From assembly GCA_001931535.1 (NCBI GenBank), contig CP016211.1:5687573-5751572 (forward strand): a stretch of 64,000 nucleotides of DNA, read 5' to 3'. Origin of the DNA: Minicystis rosea. GTDB lineage: Bacteria; Myxococcota_A; Polyangia; Polyangiales; Polyangiaceae. Shown here one piece after another: positions 1 to 7,318 of this stretch. The position numbers were made by a program, and so were the translations under genes. Each line of letters begins with the position of its first letter. Position 1 is the first letter of the stretch. The notes beneath the pieces are model-generated. The model did not search any database and had not been told where the DNA came from. It saw nothing but the letters and a program-made list of their open reading frames with translations.

Positions 1-358
1 GGCTCTGCACGATGGCTTGATAGAAGCTGTTCAGCTTGCCCTGATTGGGAACATGGCTGTTCCAGAAGACCGTGACCACCTTCACGTTGGAGATCACGGG
101 CCCGCCGTGATGCGTGAAGTTGTAGCCGCCCTGGCCGCCCCAATCGAAGCCGTCCTGCGACGTCTTCGGGCGGGCGCGGCTCGCGTCGGGCAGCGGCAGG
201 AGGTGCGCGCGGCTCGCGCCGAGCGCGGTGACGTCGAGCTCGCTCGCCGACGCCTCCTCGTTCGTCTCCATGTCTGCCGGACCCGCGCAGGCGGCGGCGA
301 GGAGCAGAGTCGCCGGAAGCAAGGAGATCAGGTGGAGGCTCGCTCTCGTGGTCTTCAT
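1..358 (-). CDS. Secreted lipoprotein-like protein, 3' part missing (window edge)
   Basis: Partial gene: it starts at ATG 358 and runs off the left edge, so only the first 119 codons are visible. A GAGGAG ribosome site lies about 8 nt upstream of the start. The N-terminus is a signal peptide (MKTTRASLHL then a hydrophobic core) ending in an LLAAAC lipobox, so the protein is probably a lipoprotein. Residues from about 80 read NFTHHGGPVISNVKVV followed by FWN, a pattern I associate with secreted bacterial proteins of the EXORDIUM/phosphate-induced type; that family link is from memory and weak. Function unknown. Confidence 0.7.
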   Translation of the reverse strand, partial: MKTTRASLHLISLLPATLLLAAACAGPADMETNEEASASELDVTALGASRAHLLPLPDASRARPKTSQDGFDWGGQGGYNFTHHGGPVISNVKVVTVFWNSHVPNQGKLNSFYQAIVQS

Positions 359-641
359 GGGTACAAAGCTCCTCGTTCTCGGGCAGACGCCCGTGATCGA
401 GCTCGGGTTGCGATCATCGCGAGTCAGGGGCTCGCGGAAGAAGCGAGGTTATTCCTGATCGATTGACACAACGTCAATCGAATTGTCGGCTCGGAATCGC
501 AATGTGCTTTTCGCCCCATGATTCCGTTTGCCGGCGAACACGGTGCGACATGGGATCACCACGTCTCGGAGATCACGAGTCCGGCCGCTTGTCGGAGATG
601 ACGAATCAGATTCGTTATTTGCCTCGCGGCGCCGAAGGAGG

Positions 642-977
642 TCAGTCGCGCTTCGCTGGAGACAGGCATTCTCCCGTACGACAAGGAGCCCCGCCCGGCT
701 CGCGGGCACAAGCGCACTCCTTCACGGGCGCGGGCGCGCCGCGGGCCGCGCAGCCGCGGGCGATGGCCGCGGCGCGCTCGGGGGACGACGCGCACACGAG
801 CTCGCGCGTCGTCCCTTCGTCGTCGGTGTCGGTGAGGTAGGTGCACGCGCACGCGTGCGGGAGGGCCGGATCTTCGCGGCAACCGGCCGCCGCGATCATC
901 ACGAAGAGGATCGCGGCGGCGCGGCGCGCGGGGCCGCGTGCGGCCCCATCGCCATCACTGCGACGCCGGGGCGGCAC
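642..977 (-). CDS. Small Cys-rich putative lipoprotein
   Basis: 111-aa product if it starts at GTG 977, which overlaps the 3' end of the upstream OmpA gene by 23 nt. No ATG in this frame gives a plausible signal peptide, so the start is chosen because it leaves an Arg-rich n-region, a hydrophobic stretch (AAAILFVMIAAAGC) and a lipobox AAGC. The mature part carries six further cysteines (CACTYL, VCAS, GCAA, CACA, CRTG, ECLS), suggesting disulfides outside the cytoplasm. I recognise no family. It is translationally overlapped with the OmpA gene and probably co-expressed with it. Confidence 0.55.
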   Translation of the reverse strand: MPPRRRSDGDGAARGPARRAAAILFVMIAAAGCREDPALPHACACTYLTDTDDEGTTRELVCASSPERAAAIARGCAARGAPAPVKECACAREPGGAPCRTGECLSPAKRD

Positions 978-2751
978 CCTCGGGCTTGTCGCCGGTGACG
1001 CCGGCCTGATCGGTGATGTGGAACTCGACGCGACGGTTGCGCTGGCGACCATCGTTCGTGTTGTTGTCCGCGAGGGGACGCTTGGGACCGTAGCCCTTCG
1101 CCGAGAGGCGCCCCCCGTCGATGCCATGCTCGACGAGGTACTTCATCACGGCGTTGGCGCGATCGTTCGAGAGCCGCTCGTTGAGCTCGTCCGAGCCGCG
1201 GTTGTCGGTGTGCCCCTCGATGGCCAGGTGCTTGATGTCCTGGTTCACCTTCATGAGCCGCACCACCTCGTCGACGATGGGGAAGCTCTTGTTGAGGATC
1301 ACGGCCTTGCCCGTGGCGAACTCGATGTTCTTGAGGAGCTGGATCTCCGTCGAGCCGCTGATGCGCCGGATGAATTTGGGGCAGCCGTTCTTCTTCGGAT
1401 CGGGATCGGCGTCGCCCGGCTCCTTCGGGCAGGCGTCCTGCGCGTCGGGGATGCCGTCCTTGTCGGCGTCGTCCTCCGGGCAGCCGTCCGCGTCCTGAAT
1501 GCCGTCGAAGTCCTCCGGGTTGTCCGGGCACTTGTCGACGTTGTCGGGGATGCCGTCGCCGTCGCGATCGGGGAGCGCGGGGCAACCATCGTCCGGGTTC
1601 GGCGGCTTGCCGTCCTCCGGCTCGGTCGGGCACAGATCGATGTCGTCCGGGATCTTGTCGTGATCGGTGTCTGCGCCGTGCTCGGCAAAGCGCTCCGCCT
1701 TGAAGCGCTTTCCAGGCGAGGGCGGATCCGTGTCCGCGACGTTGAACGCGTAGCCGACCAGCGCGACGAGCCGGAAATCAGGTGAATACCCGGGCGTGAG
1801 GCGCGTGCCGCCGCCGACGCCGAGCCAGCCGCGCTTCTTCTCGCCGAGGGCGAAGCGACCTTCCGCCATCCACTCGAGCGGGAGGTTGGCGACCGGATAC
1901 GTCTTGCCGCCGGAGAGGCCGACGCTGCCGAAGATCTCGCCGCCGATGCGGATCCGACCGTCACGGATGGGCGCGAAGACGCCGACCGCATAGCGGAACT
2001 CGTTCTTGACGAGGAAGCTGTTGACCGCGCCCGTGGGCCGGAACTGGAAGCCGAGGTTGCTCGTGAGGAAGAACTTCTTCCAATCCCCCTCGATGGAGAG
2101 CCCGAGGCTGCCGGAGGCGCTGCCATCGCTGCCGTACGCGGTGCGATTGCCCGTCGGGATCCACACGCCGGCCTCGGCGCCGAGCTTGAAGCTGCGCGAG
2201 TCGTTGCGATAGACGACGGCGCGCGCGTCGAGGCGCAGATCCATGAGCGCCGCCGGCGACGTGGGCGAAGCGACCATGTTGGCCTCGGAGGCCTTGCCGG
2301 TGGGATCGTTGGTGGCGCTGCCGGCCTGGTAGAGGATCCCCGGGAGCTGCACCTGGAAGGCGAAGCGATCGAGGATCTCGACGCCGACGTCGCCGTACGT
2401 GATGAGCTGGTGCTTCACCGGCTGCCCGCGCCGCTGGGCCACGAAGGACCGCTGGAGCGGGCTCTTGATCTCGTTCTCCATCCGGAACGGCTCGAAGCCG
2501 AAGCCGAAGCCGAGCTGACCGTAAAACCTCGTTTTCTCGCCCATTTGCGGGCGCCAGACGCCGATGGCGTCATCGGGCGCGCCCGCCATGAACAGGCGGT
2601 CGAGGTAGAAGGTCTGAGCCTGTGCGCGCGCGACCGCCGGCGATGCCAGGATGGCCATCGCGCCGAGCGCCGCCGTGATCGCGCGCGCCGCGCGACCTCG
2701 CCGCGGTCCTCGGGGGGCGTTGCCCCGCATCTCCGTCACCTGGTCAGCCAT
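955..2751 (-). CDS. OmpA-family outer-membrane protein with TSP3 calcium repeats
   Basis: 598-aa envelope protein. Domains in order: signal peptide to about residue 40 (ends AVARAQA), a predicted beta-barrel of about 300 residues, thrombospondin type-3 calcium-binding repeats at about 358-460 (DTDHDKIPDD, DRDGDGIPDN, DADKDGIPDA), and a C-terminal OmpA domain (about 465-590) with the peptidoglycan-binding signature EGHTDNRGSDELNERLS. This is the usual myxobacterial OmpA/TSP3 layout linking outer membrane to peptidoglycan. ATG 2751 is preferred over the upstream GTG 2758-2760 because AGGTGA lies five nt before it. It is transcribed divergently from rpmH and its 3' end overlaps the small lipoprotein gene. 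Confidence 0.88.
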   Translation of the reverse strand: MADQVTEMRGNAPRGPRRGRAARAITAALGAMAILASPAVARAQAQTFYLDRLFMAGAPDDAIGVWRPQMGEKTRFYGQLGFGFGFEPFRMENEIKSPLQRSFVAQRRGQPVKHQLITYGDVGVEILDRFAFQVQLPGILYQAGSATNDPTGKASEANMVASPTSPAALMDLRLDARAVVYRNDSRSFKLGAEAGVWIPTGNRTAYGSDGSASGSLGLSIEGDWKKFFLTSNLGFQFRPTGAVNSFLVKNEFRYAVGVFAPIRDGRIRIGGEIFGSVGLSGGKTYPVANLPLEWMAEGRFALGEKKRGWLGVGGGTRLTPGYSPDFRLVALVGYAFNVADTDPPSPGKRFKAERFAEHGADTDHDKIPDDIDLCPTEPEDGKPPNPDDGCPALPDRDGDGIPDNVDKCPDNPEDFDGIQDADGCPEDDADKDGIPDAQDACPKEPGDADPDPKKNGCPKFIRRISGSTEIQLLKNIEFATGKAVILNKSFPIVDEVVRLMKVNQDIKHLAIEGHTDNRGSDELNERLSNDRANAVMKYLVEHGIDGGRLSAKGYGPKRPLADNNTNDGRQRNRRVEFHITDQAGVTGDKPEGAAPASQ

Positions 2752-2927
2752 CCCTGTCACCTCTCGAAGCGATGCCCCGCCAACGGGGCGAAGAAGGGCT
2801 CGGTCGATCGCGCGAATAGGGGAGACCCTAAACGCCTAGCCGGCGAGGGTGCGGAACGCCGACGGGTGCGAGACTACACGAGGTTCTCTCCGAGGTGGGA
2901 GAGAGTGTTGGAAATGACTGGAACTGG

Positions 2928-2956
2928 TTGACCTGCTCCGTAGGCTGTGCTTTCCT
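2928..2956 (+). promoter_or_regulatory. Possible promoter of the rpmH operon
   Basis: A TTGACC hexamer at 2928-2933 lies about 70 nt upstream of rpmH, inside the 251-bp divergent region between the OmpA gene and rpmH. No good -10 is visible at the right distance, so only the -35-like element is supported. Placement is inference. Confidence 0.3.
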
Positions 2957-3002
2957 CCGCGCCCCCCGCGCCGGGACGGCGCCGAGCCACGAGGACAGAT
3001 CG

Positions 3003-3152
3003 ATGAAGCGGACTTATCAGCCCCACAACACGCGCCGCGCCCGCACGCACGGCTTCCGCGCCCGGATGGCCACCTCCGGTGGGCGCAAGGTGATCAACAA
3101 CCGCCGCCGCAAGGGCCGCGCGCGTCTCGCGACGACGACCTGGCAGAAGTGA
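3003..3152 (+). CDS. rpmH: 50S ribosomal protein L34
   Basis: 49-aa L34 of standard length, opening MKRTYQPHNTRRARTHGF and ending with the basic RRRKGRARL tail typical of the family. It is an rRNA-binding protein of the large subunit. GAGGA precedes ATG 3003. It is the first gene of the conserved rpmH-rnpA-yidD-yidC-khpB block and overlaps rnpA by 4 nt (GTGA), which implies coupled translation. Confidence 0.98.
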   Translation: MKRTYQPHNTRRARTHGFRARMATSGGRKVINNRRRKGRARLATTTWQK

Positions 3153-3550
3153 CGGCGAGCGGCGGGCGCGGTCTCCCGCGCACGCAGCGCATCCGCAAGC
3201 GTCCGGAGTTCATCCGGATCCAGGACAGTCCCGTCCGCGTCAACACGCGGCACCTCCTACTCCTGCTCGCGCCCGCTGCACATCGCGACGCGATCCCACG
3301 CCTCGGCGTGGTCGCGTCGCGCAAGGTCGGCTGCGCCGTCATGCGCAACCGCGCCAAGCGTCTCGTGCGCGAGGCCTTCCGCCATCATCAAGATGCGCTC
3401 CCGCGCGGCGTGGACGTGGTCGTCATCGTGCGGCCCGGCACGCATGCGCTCGGCCTCGCGGACGTAGCCGGCGAGCTCGTCGGCGCGGTCCCGCAGGTCG
3501 CGCGGCGCGCGCGCGAGCTCGCTCGCGCGGTCCCTGCACCGCGTGAATGA
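3149..3550 (+). CDS. rnpA: Ribonuclease P protein component
   Basis: 133-aa basic protein subunit of RNase P, which matures tRNA 5' ends together with the M1 RNA. The diagnostic motif around residues 60-80 (VASRKVGCAVMRNRAKRLVR) matches the family RNR signature. The start is GTG 3149 within the rpmH stop (GTGA overlap). The protein is slightly longer at its C-terminus than typical RnpA (about 115-120 aa), with an Ala/Arg-rich tail. Confidence 0.95.
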   Translation: MTASGGRGLPRTQRIRKRPEFIRIQDSPVRVNTRHLLLLLAPAAHRDAIPRLGVVASRKVGCAVMRNRAKRLVREAFRHHQDALPRGVDVVVIVRPGTHALGLADVAGELVGAVPQVARRARELARAVPAPRE

Positions 3551-3613
3551 GGCCGCCTCCTTGCGAAGGTGGGCCGGGCGACCCAAGCTTCGGGCCGTCG
3601 TCACCGGCGAGGC

Positions 3614-3964
3614 ATGGTCACTCGGCTCCTGATAGCGCTGATCCGCGTCTACCAGCTCACGCTGTCGCGCCTCATCCTCGCTGCGTTCGGTCCTGTCTGT
3701 CGCTTCGAGCCCTCGTGCTCGCGCTACGCAGCGGCCTGCCTCGAGGGGCACGGCGCCCTGCGGGGGAGCTTGCTTTCGCTCAAGCGGCTGTGTAAGTGCC
3801 ACCCGTTTCATCCCGGCGGATACGACCCGCCCCCTCCTCCCCCACGAGGGAGAGCCGACGCCATCACCGCCAGCACGACGAGGCCGGCTTCCGAGCCCGC
3901 CCGAGCGGCCGAAGCGCAGCCCGACGATCACGATCGGGCCGCTCACTCCGAGGTCTCCGCGTGA
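3614..3964 (+). CDS. yidD: Membrane protein insertion efficiency factor YidD
   Basis: 116-aa YidD-family protein (PF01809) thought to assist YidC-dependent insertion at the inner membrane. The core reads IRVYQLTLSRL, then CRFEPSCSRYAAACLEGHG and KRLCKCHPFHPGGYDPPP, with the conserved cysteines and the HPGGYDP box intact. ATG 3614 is chosen because it fits the family N-terminus (MVTRLLIALIRVYQ); an in-frame GTG at 3569 would add 15 atypical residues. The C-terminal 35 residues are a low-complexity extension not found in most YidD proteins. It lies between rnpA and yidC. Confidence 0.92.
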   Translation: MVTRLLIALIRVYQLTLSRLILAAFGPVCRFEPSCSRYAAACLEGHGALRGSLLSLKRLCKCHPFHPGGYDPPPPPPRGRADAITASTTRPASEPARAAEAQPDDHDRAAHSEVSA

Positions 3965-4000
3965 CGACAGAGCGGGCCCTCCGGTCCCCCGAAAGGATTC

Positions 4001-5695
4001 ATGGAACGCGGTAGCATCACGAAATGGCTGCTCCTCGGCCTGGCGATCTTCTTCCTGGTCACACAGGGCAAGAGCCTCTTCGGCTCGAAGGTCAGCGAGA
4101 AGCAAATCCTCCTCGATGACATGAGCGCGCCCGCGACGCGCGCTCCCGAGCAGATCTGCACGCTTTCGGGGCCGACCTTCCGCGCCGAGCTCTCGACCGC
4201 CGGCGCGTCGCTCCGCAAGTTCGTCCTCTCGGATCATCGCTTCGAGTCCGACAAGAAGCCGATGGACCTGGTGACGACCGCGCGCGAATCGCGCATGCCG
4301 CTGCGCACCGATCTGCGGCTGCCGGAGGACATGCGCGCGCCGAAGGGCGAGGCGCCGAAGGGCCAGGTCGCGTACGACGATCTCGACTGGAAGCTCCAGC
4401 CGGGCGACGGCAAGAGCTGCGTCTTCACCTTCGAGGACGCGACCACGTCGCTCAAGAAGACGGTCTCGCTCACCGACAGGCCCTACGAGCTCGCGATCGA
4501 GCTCGACGTGAAGAACCTCGGGACCGCGCCGAAGAAGCACCGCTTCGCCATCGAGCAGACGGGCTACCAAAAGAAGAAGGACGTCGAGGGCGGCTTCATG
4601 TCGCGCCCCTCCGAGCACGTGAGCGAGACCGTGGCCGTCGGCACCAAGGTCGAGCGCCACAGCCCGAGCGACTTCGAGCCGGGCGAGTTCAAGAAGCCCG
4701 AGTTCACCCCGGAGCACTGGCGCCGCGCGCCCGGCCCGGGCCAGCTCGCGGCCGTGAGCAACGTGTACTTCACCAAGCTCCTCTCCCCGCAGGCGGGCCA
4801 GACGCCGGCCGCGGAGACGCTCATCGAGGACTGGTGGAATCAGAGCATCCCGAAGAAGGAAGACGATCCCAACTACGGCTACCTCTACCGCGCGCGCCTC
4901 GCCTACCCCGAGCAGGAGCTCGCCCCCGGCGCCAGCGCCACGTACAAAGTGCTCGCCTTCGCCGGCCCGAAGGAGCGCGATCTGCTCGCCAGCGTGTCGC
5001 CGGCCGCGACCGAGGTGCAGAACCTCGGCACCTTCGTGACGATCGCGCGCGGGCTCGTCTGGTACCTCAACAAGCTCTACAGCTTCACGAGGAGCTGGGG
5101 CCTCGCGATCGTCCTGCTCACCATCACGGTGCGCCTCGTCCTCTTCCCGCTGAGCTTGTCGCAGATCAAGAGCAGCATGGCGATGCGCAAGCTCAAGCCG
5201 GAGATGGATGAGATCAACGAGAAGTACAAGGACGACGCGGCCCAGCGCGGCCTCGCCATCCAGGAGCTCTGGCGGAAGAACGGCGTCTCGAACCCGGTGA
5301 TCGGCTGCTTGCCGATGCTGCTCCAGATGCCCGTCTGGTGGGCGCTCTACACGGCGCTGCAGACGGCGGTGCAGCTCTACCACGTGCCGTTCCTGTGGTT
5401 CCCGGATCTCACCGCGCCGGACCGGTTCTTCATCATCCCGATCGTGCTCGGCGCCTCGAGCTTCCTCCAGCAGAAGCTCATGCCGGCGCAGGGTGATCCG
5501 CAGCAGCAGAAGATGATGCTCTACATGATGCCGGCCATCTTCACCTTCATGATGCTGTTCCTCCCGGTCGGCCTCGGGGTGTACATGCTGACGAACAGCC
5601 TGCTCGCGATCGCGCAGCAGCTCCTCGTCGAGCGCTACCTCAAGACCCACGAGCCCGCCGGCTCGGGTCGCATCGAGGTCCGCGAGAAGAGGTAA
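4001..5695 (+). CDS. yidC: Membrane protein insertase YidC
   Basis: 564-aa YidC of the Gram-negative type. It has an N-terminal membrane anchor (residues about 7-24), a large periplasmic domain (about 50-345), and the conserved C-terminal 60KD_IMP insertase core (about 355-550). The core starts at WGLAIVLLTITVRLVLFPL and contains the conserved Arg of the hydrophilic groove (R in TVRLVLFP). Later segments include a proline-rich NPVIGCLPMLLQMPVWWALY. YidC inserts and folds inner-membrane proteins alone or with Sec. Its position downstream of yidD and upstream of khpB is the standard bacterial order. Confidence 0.97.
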   Translation: MERGSITKWLLLGLAIFFLVTQGKSLFGSKVSEKQILLDDMSAPATRAPEQICTLSGPTFRAELSTAGASLRKFVLSDHRFESDKKPMDLVTTARESRMPLRTDLRLPEDMRAPKGEAPKGQVAYDDLDWKLQPGDGKSCVFTFEDATTSLKKTVSLTDRPYELAIELDVKNLGTAPKKHRFAIEQTGYQKKKDVEGGFMSRPSEHVSETVAVGTKVERHSPSDFEPGEFKKPEFTPEHWRRAPGPGQLAAVSNVYFTKLLSPQAGQTPAAETLIEDWWNQSIPKKEDDPNYGYLYRARLAYPEQELAPGASATYKVLAFAGPKERDLLASVSPAATEVQNLGTFVTIARGLVWYLNKLYSFTRSWGLAIVLLTITVRLVLFPLSLSQIKSSMAMRKLKPEMDEINEKYKDDAAQRGLAIQELWRKNGVSNPVIGCLPMLLQMPVWWALYTALQTAVQLYHVPFLWFPDLTAPDRFFIIPIVLGASSFLQQKLMPAQGDPQQQKMMLYMMPAIFTFMMLFLPVGLGVYMLTNSLLAIAQQLLVERYLKTHEPAGSGRIEVREKR

Positions 5696-5703
5696 GGATT
5701 TTG

Positions 5704-5726
5704 GGCGCCGGCGACGAGCCGGCGCC
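5704..5726 (+). repeat. Perfect 9-bp stem-loop between yidC and khpB
   Basis: GGCGCCGGC (5704-5712) and GCCGGCGCC (5718-5726) form a perfect inverted repeat around a 5-nt GACGA loop, eight nt after the yidC stop. No T tract follows, so it is more likely an mRNA processing, stability or attenuation hairpin than a full terminator. It sits just before the khpB ribosome site. Confidence 0.7.
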
Positions 5727-5749
5727 TGCTCTTGGAAAGGGAAAAGCAC

Positions 5750-6309
5750 GTGCCCGTGGATAACGAGCTCTCCAAAGAGGGAGCGGCCGAGGCGGACGAT
5801 CGTCCCCGCACCGAGGAAAAGGAAAGCGAGCCCTTCGTCGAGGACGGGCGCGCCGATACGGCGCTCGACTTCACCATCGACGTGCTCGCCGGGATGGGGA
5901 TGGACTGCACGGTCGATCTGCTCGAAAACGACGAGGAGGATCCCCCGAGGACATCCGCCTCGAGATCGAGGGCAAGGACGCCGGCCGCGTGATCGGCAAG
6001 AAAGGCCAGACGCTCGCGGCCCTCCAGTTCCTCGCGAACCGCGTGGTGAACCGGCCGGGCAAGCACCGCCGTCACGTCATCATCGACGCCGAAGGCTATC
6101 GCGCGCGCCGTGAGGACACGCTCACGTCGATGGCGCGAAGGCTCGGCAAGCAGGCCGTCGACGAGGGGAAGATCATCACCTTCGAGCCGATGAACCCGCA
6201 GGACCGCCGCGTCGTGCACCTCGCGCTCGCCAAGTTCCCCGGCGTCGTCACCAAGAGCGACGGCGAGGGCGAGGCCCGCCGCGTGCAGATCATCCCCGTC
6301 CGTCGCTGA
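5750..6309 (+). pseudogene. khpB: KhpB/Jag RNA-binding protein, apparent frameshift
   Basis: KhpB (Jag) is a KH/R3H RNA-binding protein. Start GTG 5750 follows GGAAAGGG at suitable distance. The first segment (acidic linker, then DFTIDVLAGMGMDCTVDLL, the start of the KH domain) stays open until TGA 5990-5992. The rest of the KH domain (DIRLEIEGKDAGRVIGKKG) and the R3H domain (ARREDTLTSMARRLGK onward) are in the -1 frame. Adding one C to the C5 run at 5942-5946 gives one continuous protein: DPPEDIRLEIEGKDAG. A shorter ORF from GTG 5989 would lack half the KH domain. Either a sequencing/assembly deletion, a true mutation, or a -1 slip on the C run. No Jag_N domain is seen. Confidence 0.85.
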
Positions 6310-6325
6310 ATCGGCGCGCCTCTCT

Positions 6326-6388
6326 CACGAGACGAAAGGCGAAGACGCAGGGCTCGGCTCGAGCCTCTGCGTCTTCGTGTTTCTCGTG
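6326..6388 (+). terminator. Strong stem-loop terminator of the rpmH-khpB block
   Basis: The inner stem CGAAGACGCAG (6340-6350) pairs perfectly with CTGCGTCTTCG (6367-6377), and the GGCTC/GAGCC sequence inside extends it. Outside it, CACGAGA (6326-6332) pairs with TCTCGTG (6382-6388). A short TGTTT follows the inner stem. It lies 17 nt after the khpB stop. Confidence 0.8.
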
Positions 6389-6488
6389 CCGGCGCGTCAA
6401 CCGAGTCACCTCCGAGCCTGATTTTCCCTGTGTTTTTCGTCTGCCCCGCCCTGTGGAAAAACGTCCGGCCGGTCACGTCCGACCGGGG

Positions 6489-6516
6489 TTGACCTCGTGG
6501 TCGGGGTATGCATAAT
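6489..6516 (+). promoter_or_regulatory. Sigma-70-type promoter of rplS
   Basis: TTGACC (6489-6494), a 16-bp spacer and CATAAT (6511-6516) lie about 95 nt upstream of the rplS start, after the khpB terminator. Both hexamers match the vegetative consensus well for this GC-rich genome. Confidence 0.6.
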
Positions 6517-6611
6517 GCCGCCTCCCATTTGCCCCCCGGCCCACGTGCGCCGGGCGGTCTCGCCGCCGGATGGGTCGACACCCGCGCCGGCCGCCTAAAG
6601 AGGATTCCGCC

Positions 6612-6965
6612 ATGCTCACCTCCCCTGTCCTTGCGAAGATCGAAGCACCGATGACCCGCGAGGGGATCCCCGACTTCCGCGTCGGCGATACGGTCCGCGT
6701 CCACTACAAGATCGTCGAGGGCGAGAAGGAGCGCGTCCAGGTGTTCCAGGGCGTCGTGCTGAAGCGCCACCGCGCCGGCATGCGCAGCACCTTCACCGTC
6801 CGCAAGGTCAGCTTCAACGTCGGCGTGGAGCGCATCTTCCTCCTCCACAGCCCCCGCATCGAGAAGGTCGAGGTCGTCTCGCGCGGCGTCGTGCGCCGCG
6901 GTCGCCTCTTCTACCTGCGTGACCTCGCCGGCAAGGCTGCCCGCGTCCGCGACGCGAAGGACTGA
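6612..6965 (+). CDS. rplS: 50S ribosomal protein L19
   Basis: 117-aa L19 of normal length. It contains the family core FRVGDTVRVHYKIVEG, then ERVQVFQGVVLKR and FTVRKVSFNVGVERIFLLHS, finishing RRGRLFYLRDLAGKAARV. L19 sits at the 30S-50S interface. AGAGGA lies about ten nt before ATG 6612. It has its own promoter, and the usual rpsP-rimM-trmD neighbours are absent here, so rplS is a stand-alone transcription unit. Confidence 0.97.
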   Translation: MLTSPVLAKIEAPMTREGIPDFRVGDTVRVHYKIVEGEKERVQVFQGVVLKRHRAGMRSTFTVRKVSFNVGVERIFLLHSPRIEKVEVVSRGVVRRGRLFYLRDLAGKAARVRDAKD

Positions 6966-7318
6966 TCCGCACGGCGTGCCCAGCGCACGCCTCTCCTGCG
7001 ATCGGTCACGGACCGCGCGATTCCTCGTGGATCGCGCGGTTCGGCACATCTTGCGATCCTGCGCGCACCCGCGCTGCGTGTCGTCGCGACACCCGCCCCA
7101 CCCTCCGCGCTCCGGACCGGGCCCGCATCTCGCCTGCTGCGAGCTTGCTCCGTCGTCCTGCTCACTTCCTTCTTGATCCACGGCCGAGCGGCCACGGTAT
7201 GCTCCCGTCGTCGACGGCGGGCTCCTCGCCGGCCACCGGGCCCGGCAAGCACCCGCGCGCGACGCTGTACGCGTCGCGTGCTGTCGGCCCGCGTTCGGTC
7301 TGCACGAGAAGGGTGAAC
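6966..7318. other. Intergenic region after rplS with a terminator-like hairpin
   Basis: 353 bp with no convincing gene. CCGCGCGAT (7013-7021) and ATCGCGCGG (7031-7039) form a perfect 9-bp stem with a 9-nt loop about 50 nt after the rplS stop; a likely terminator although no T run follows. The rest shows nothing I can assign beyond presumed promoter sequence for the FHA gene at 7319. Confidence 0.5.

Noticed and set aside
955..1785. Long plus-strand ORF overlapping the OmpA gene
   Set aside because: The minus-strand frame has the OmpA/TSP3 signatures; the plus-strand translation is Val/Leu/Arg-rich shadow with no family features.
3257..5749. 830-codon minus-strand ORF across rnpA-yidC
   Set aside because: It lies opposite four strongly conserved genes and has the Arg/Ala/Glu composition of an antisense shadow in high-GC DNA.
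6450..6462. DnaA-box-like TGTGGAAAA near rplS
   Set aside because: A single imperfect match without neighbours or an AT-rich unwinding region; rpmH-type gene order alone does not show an origin.
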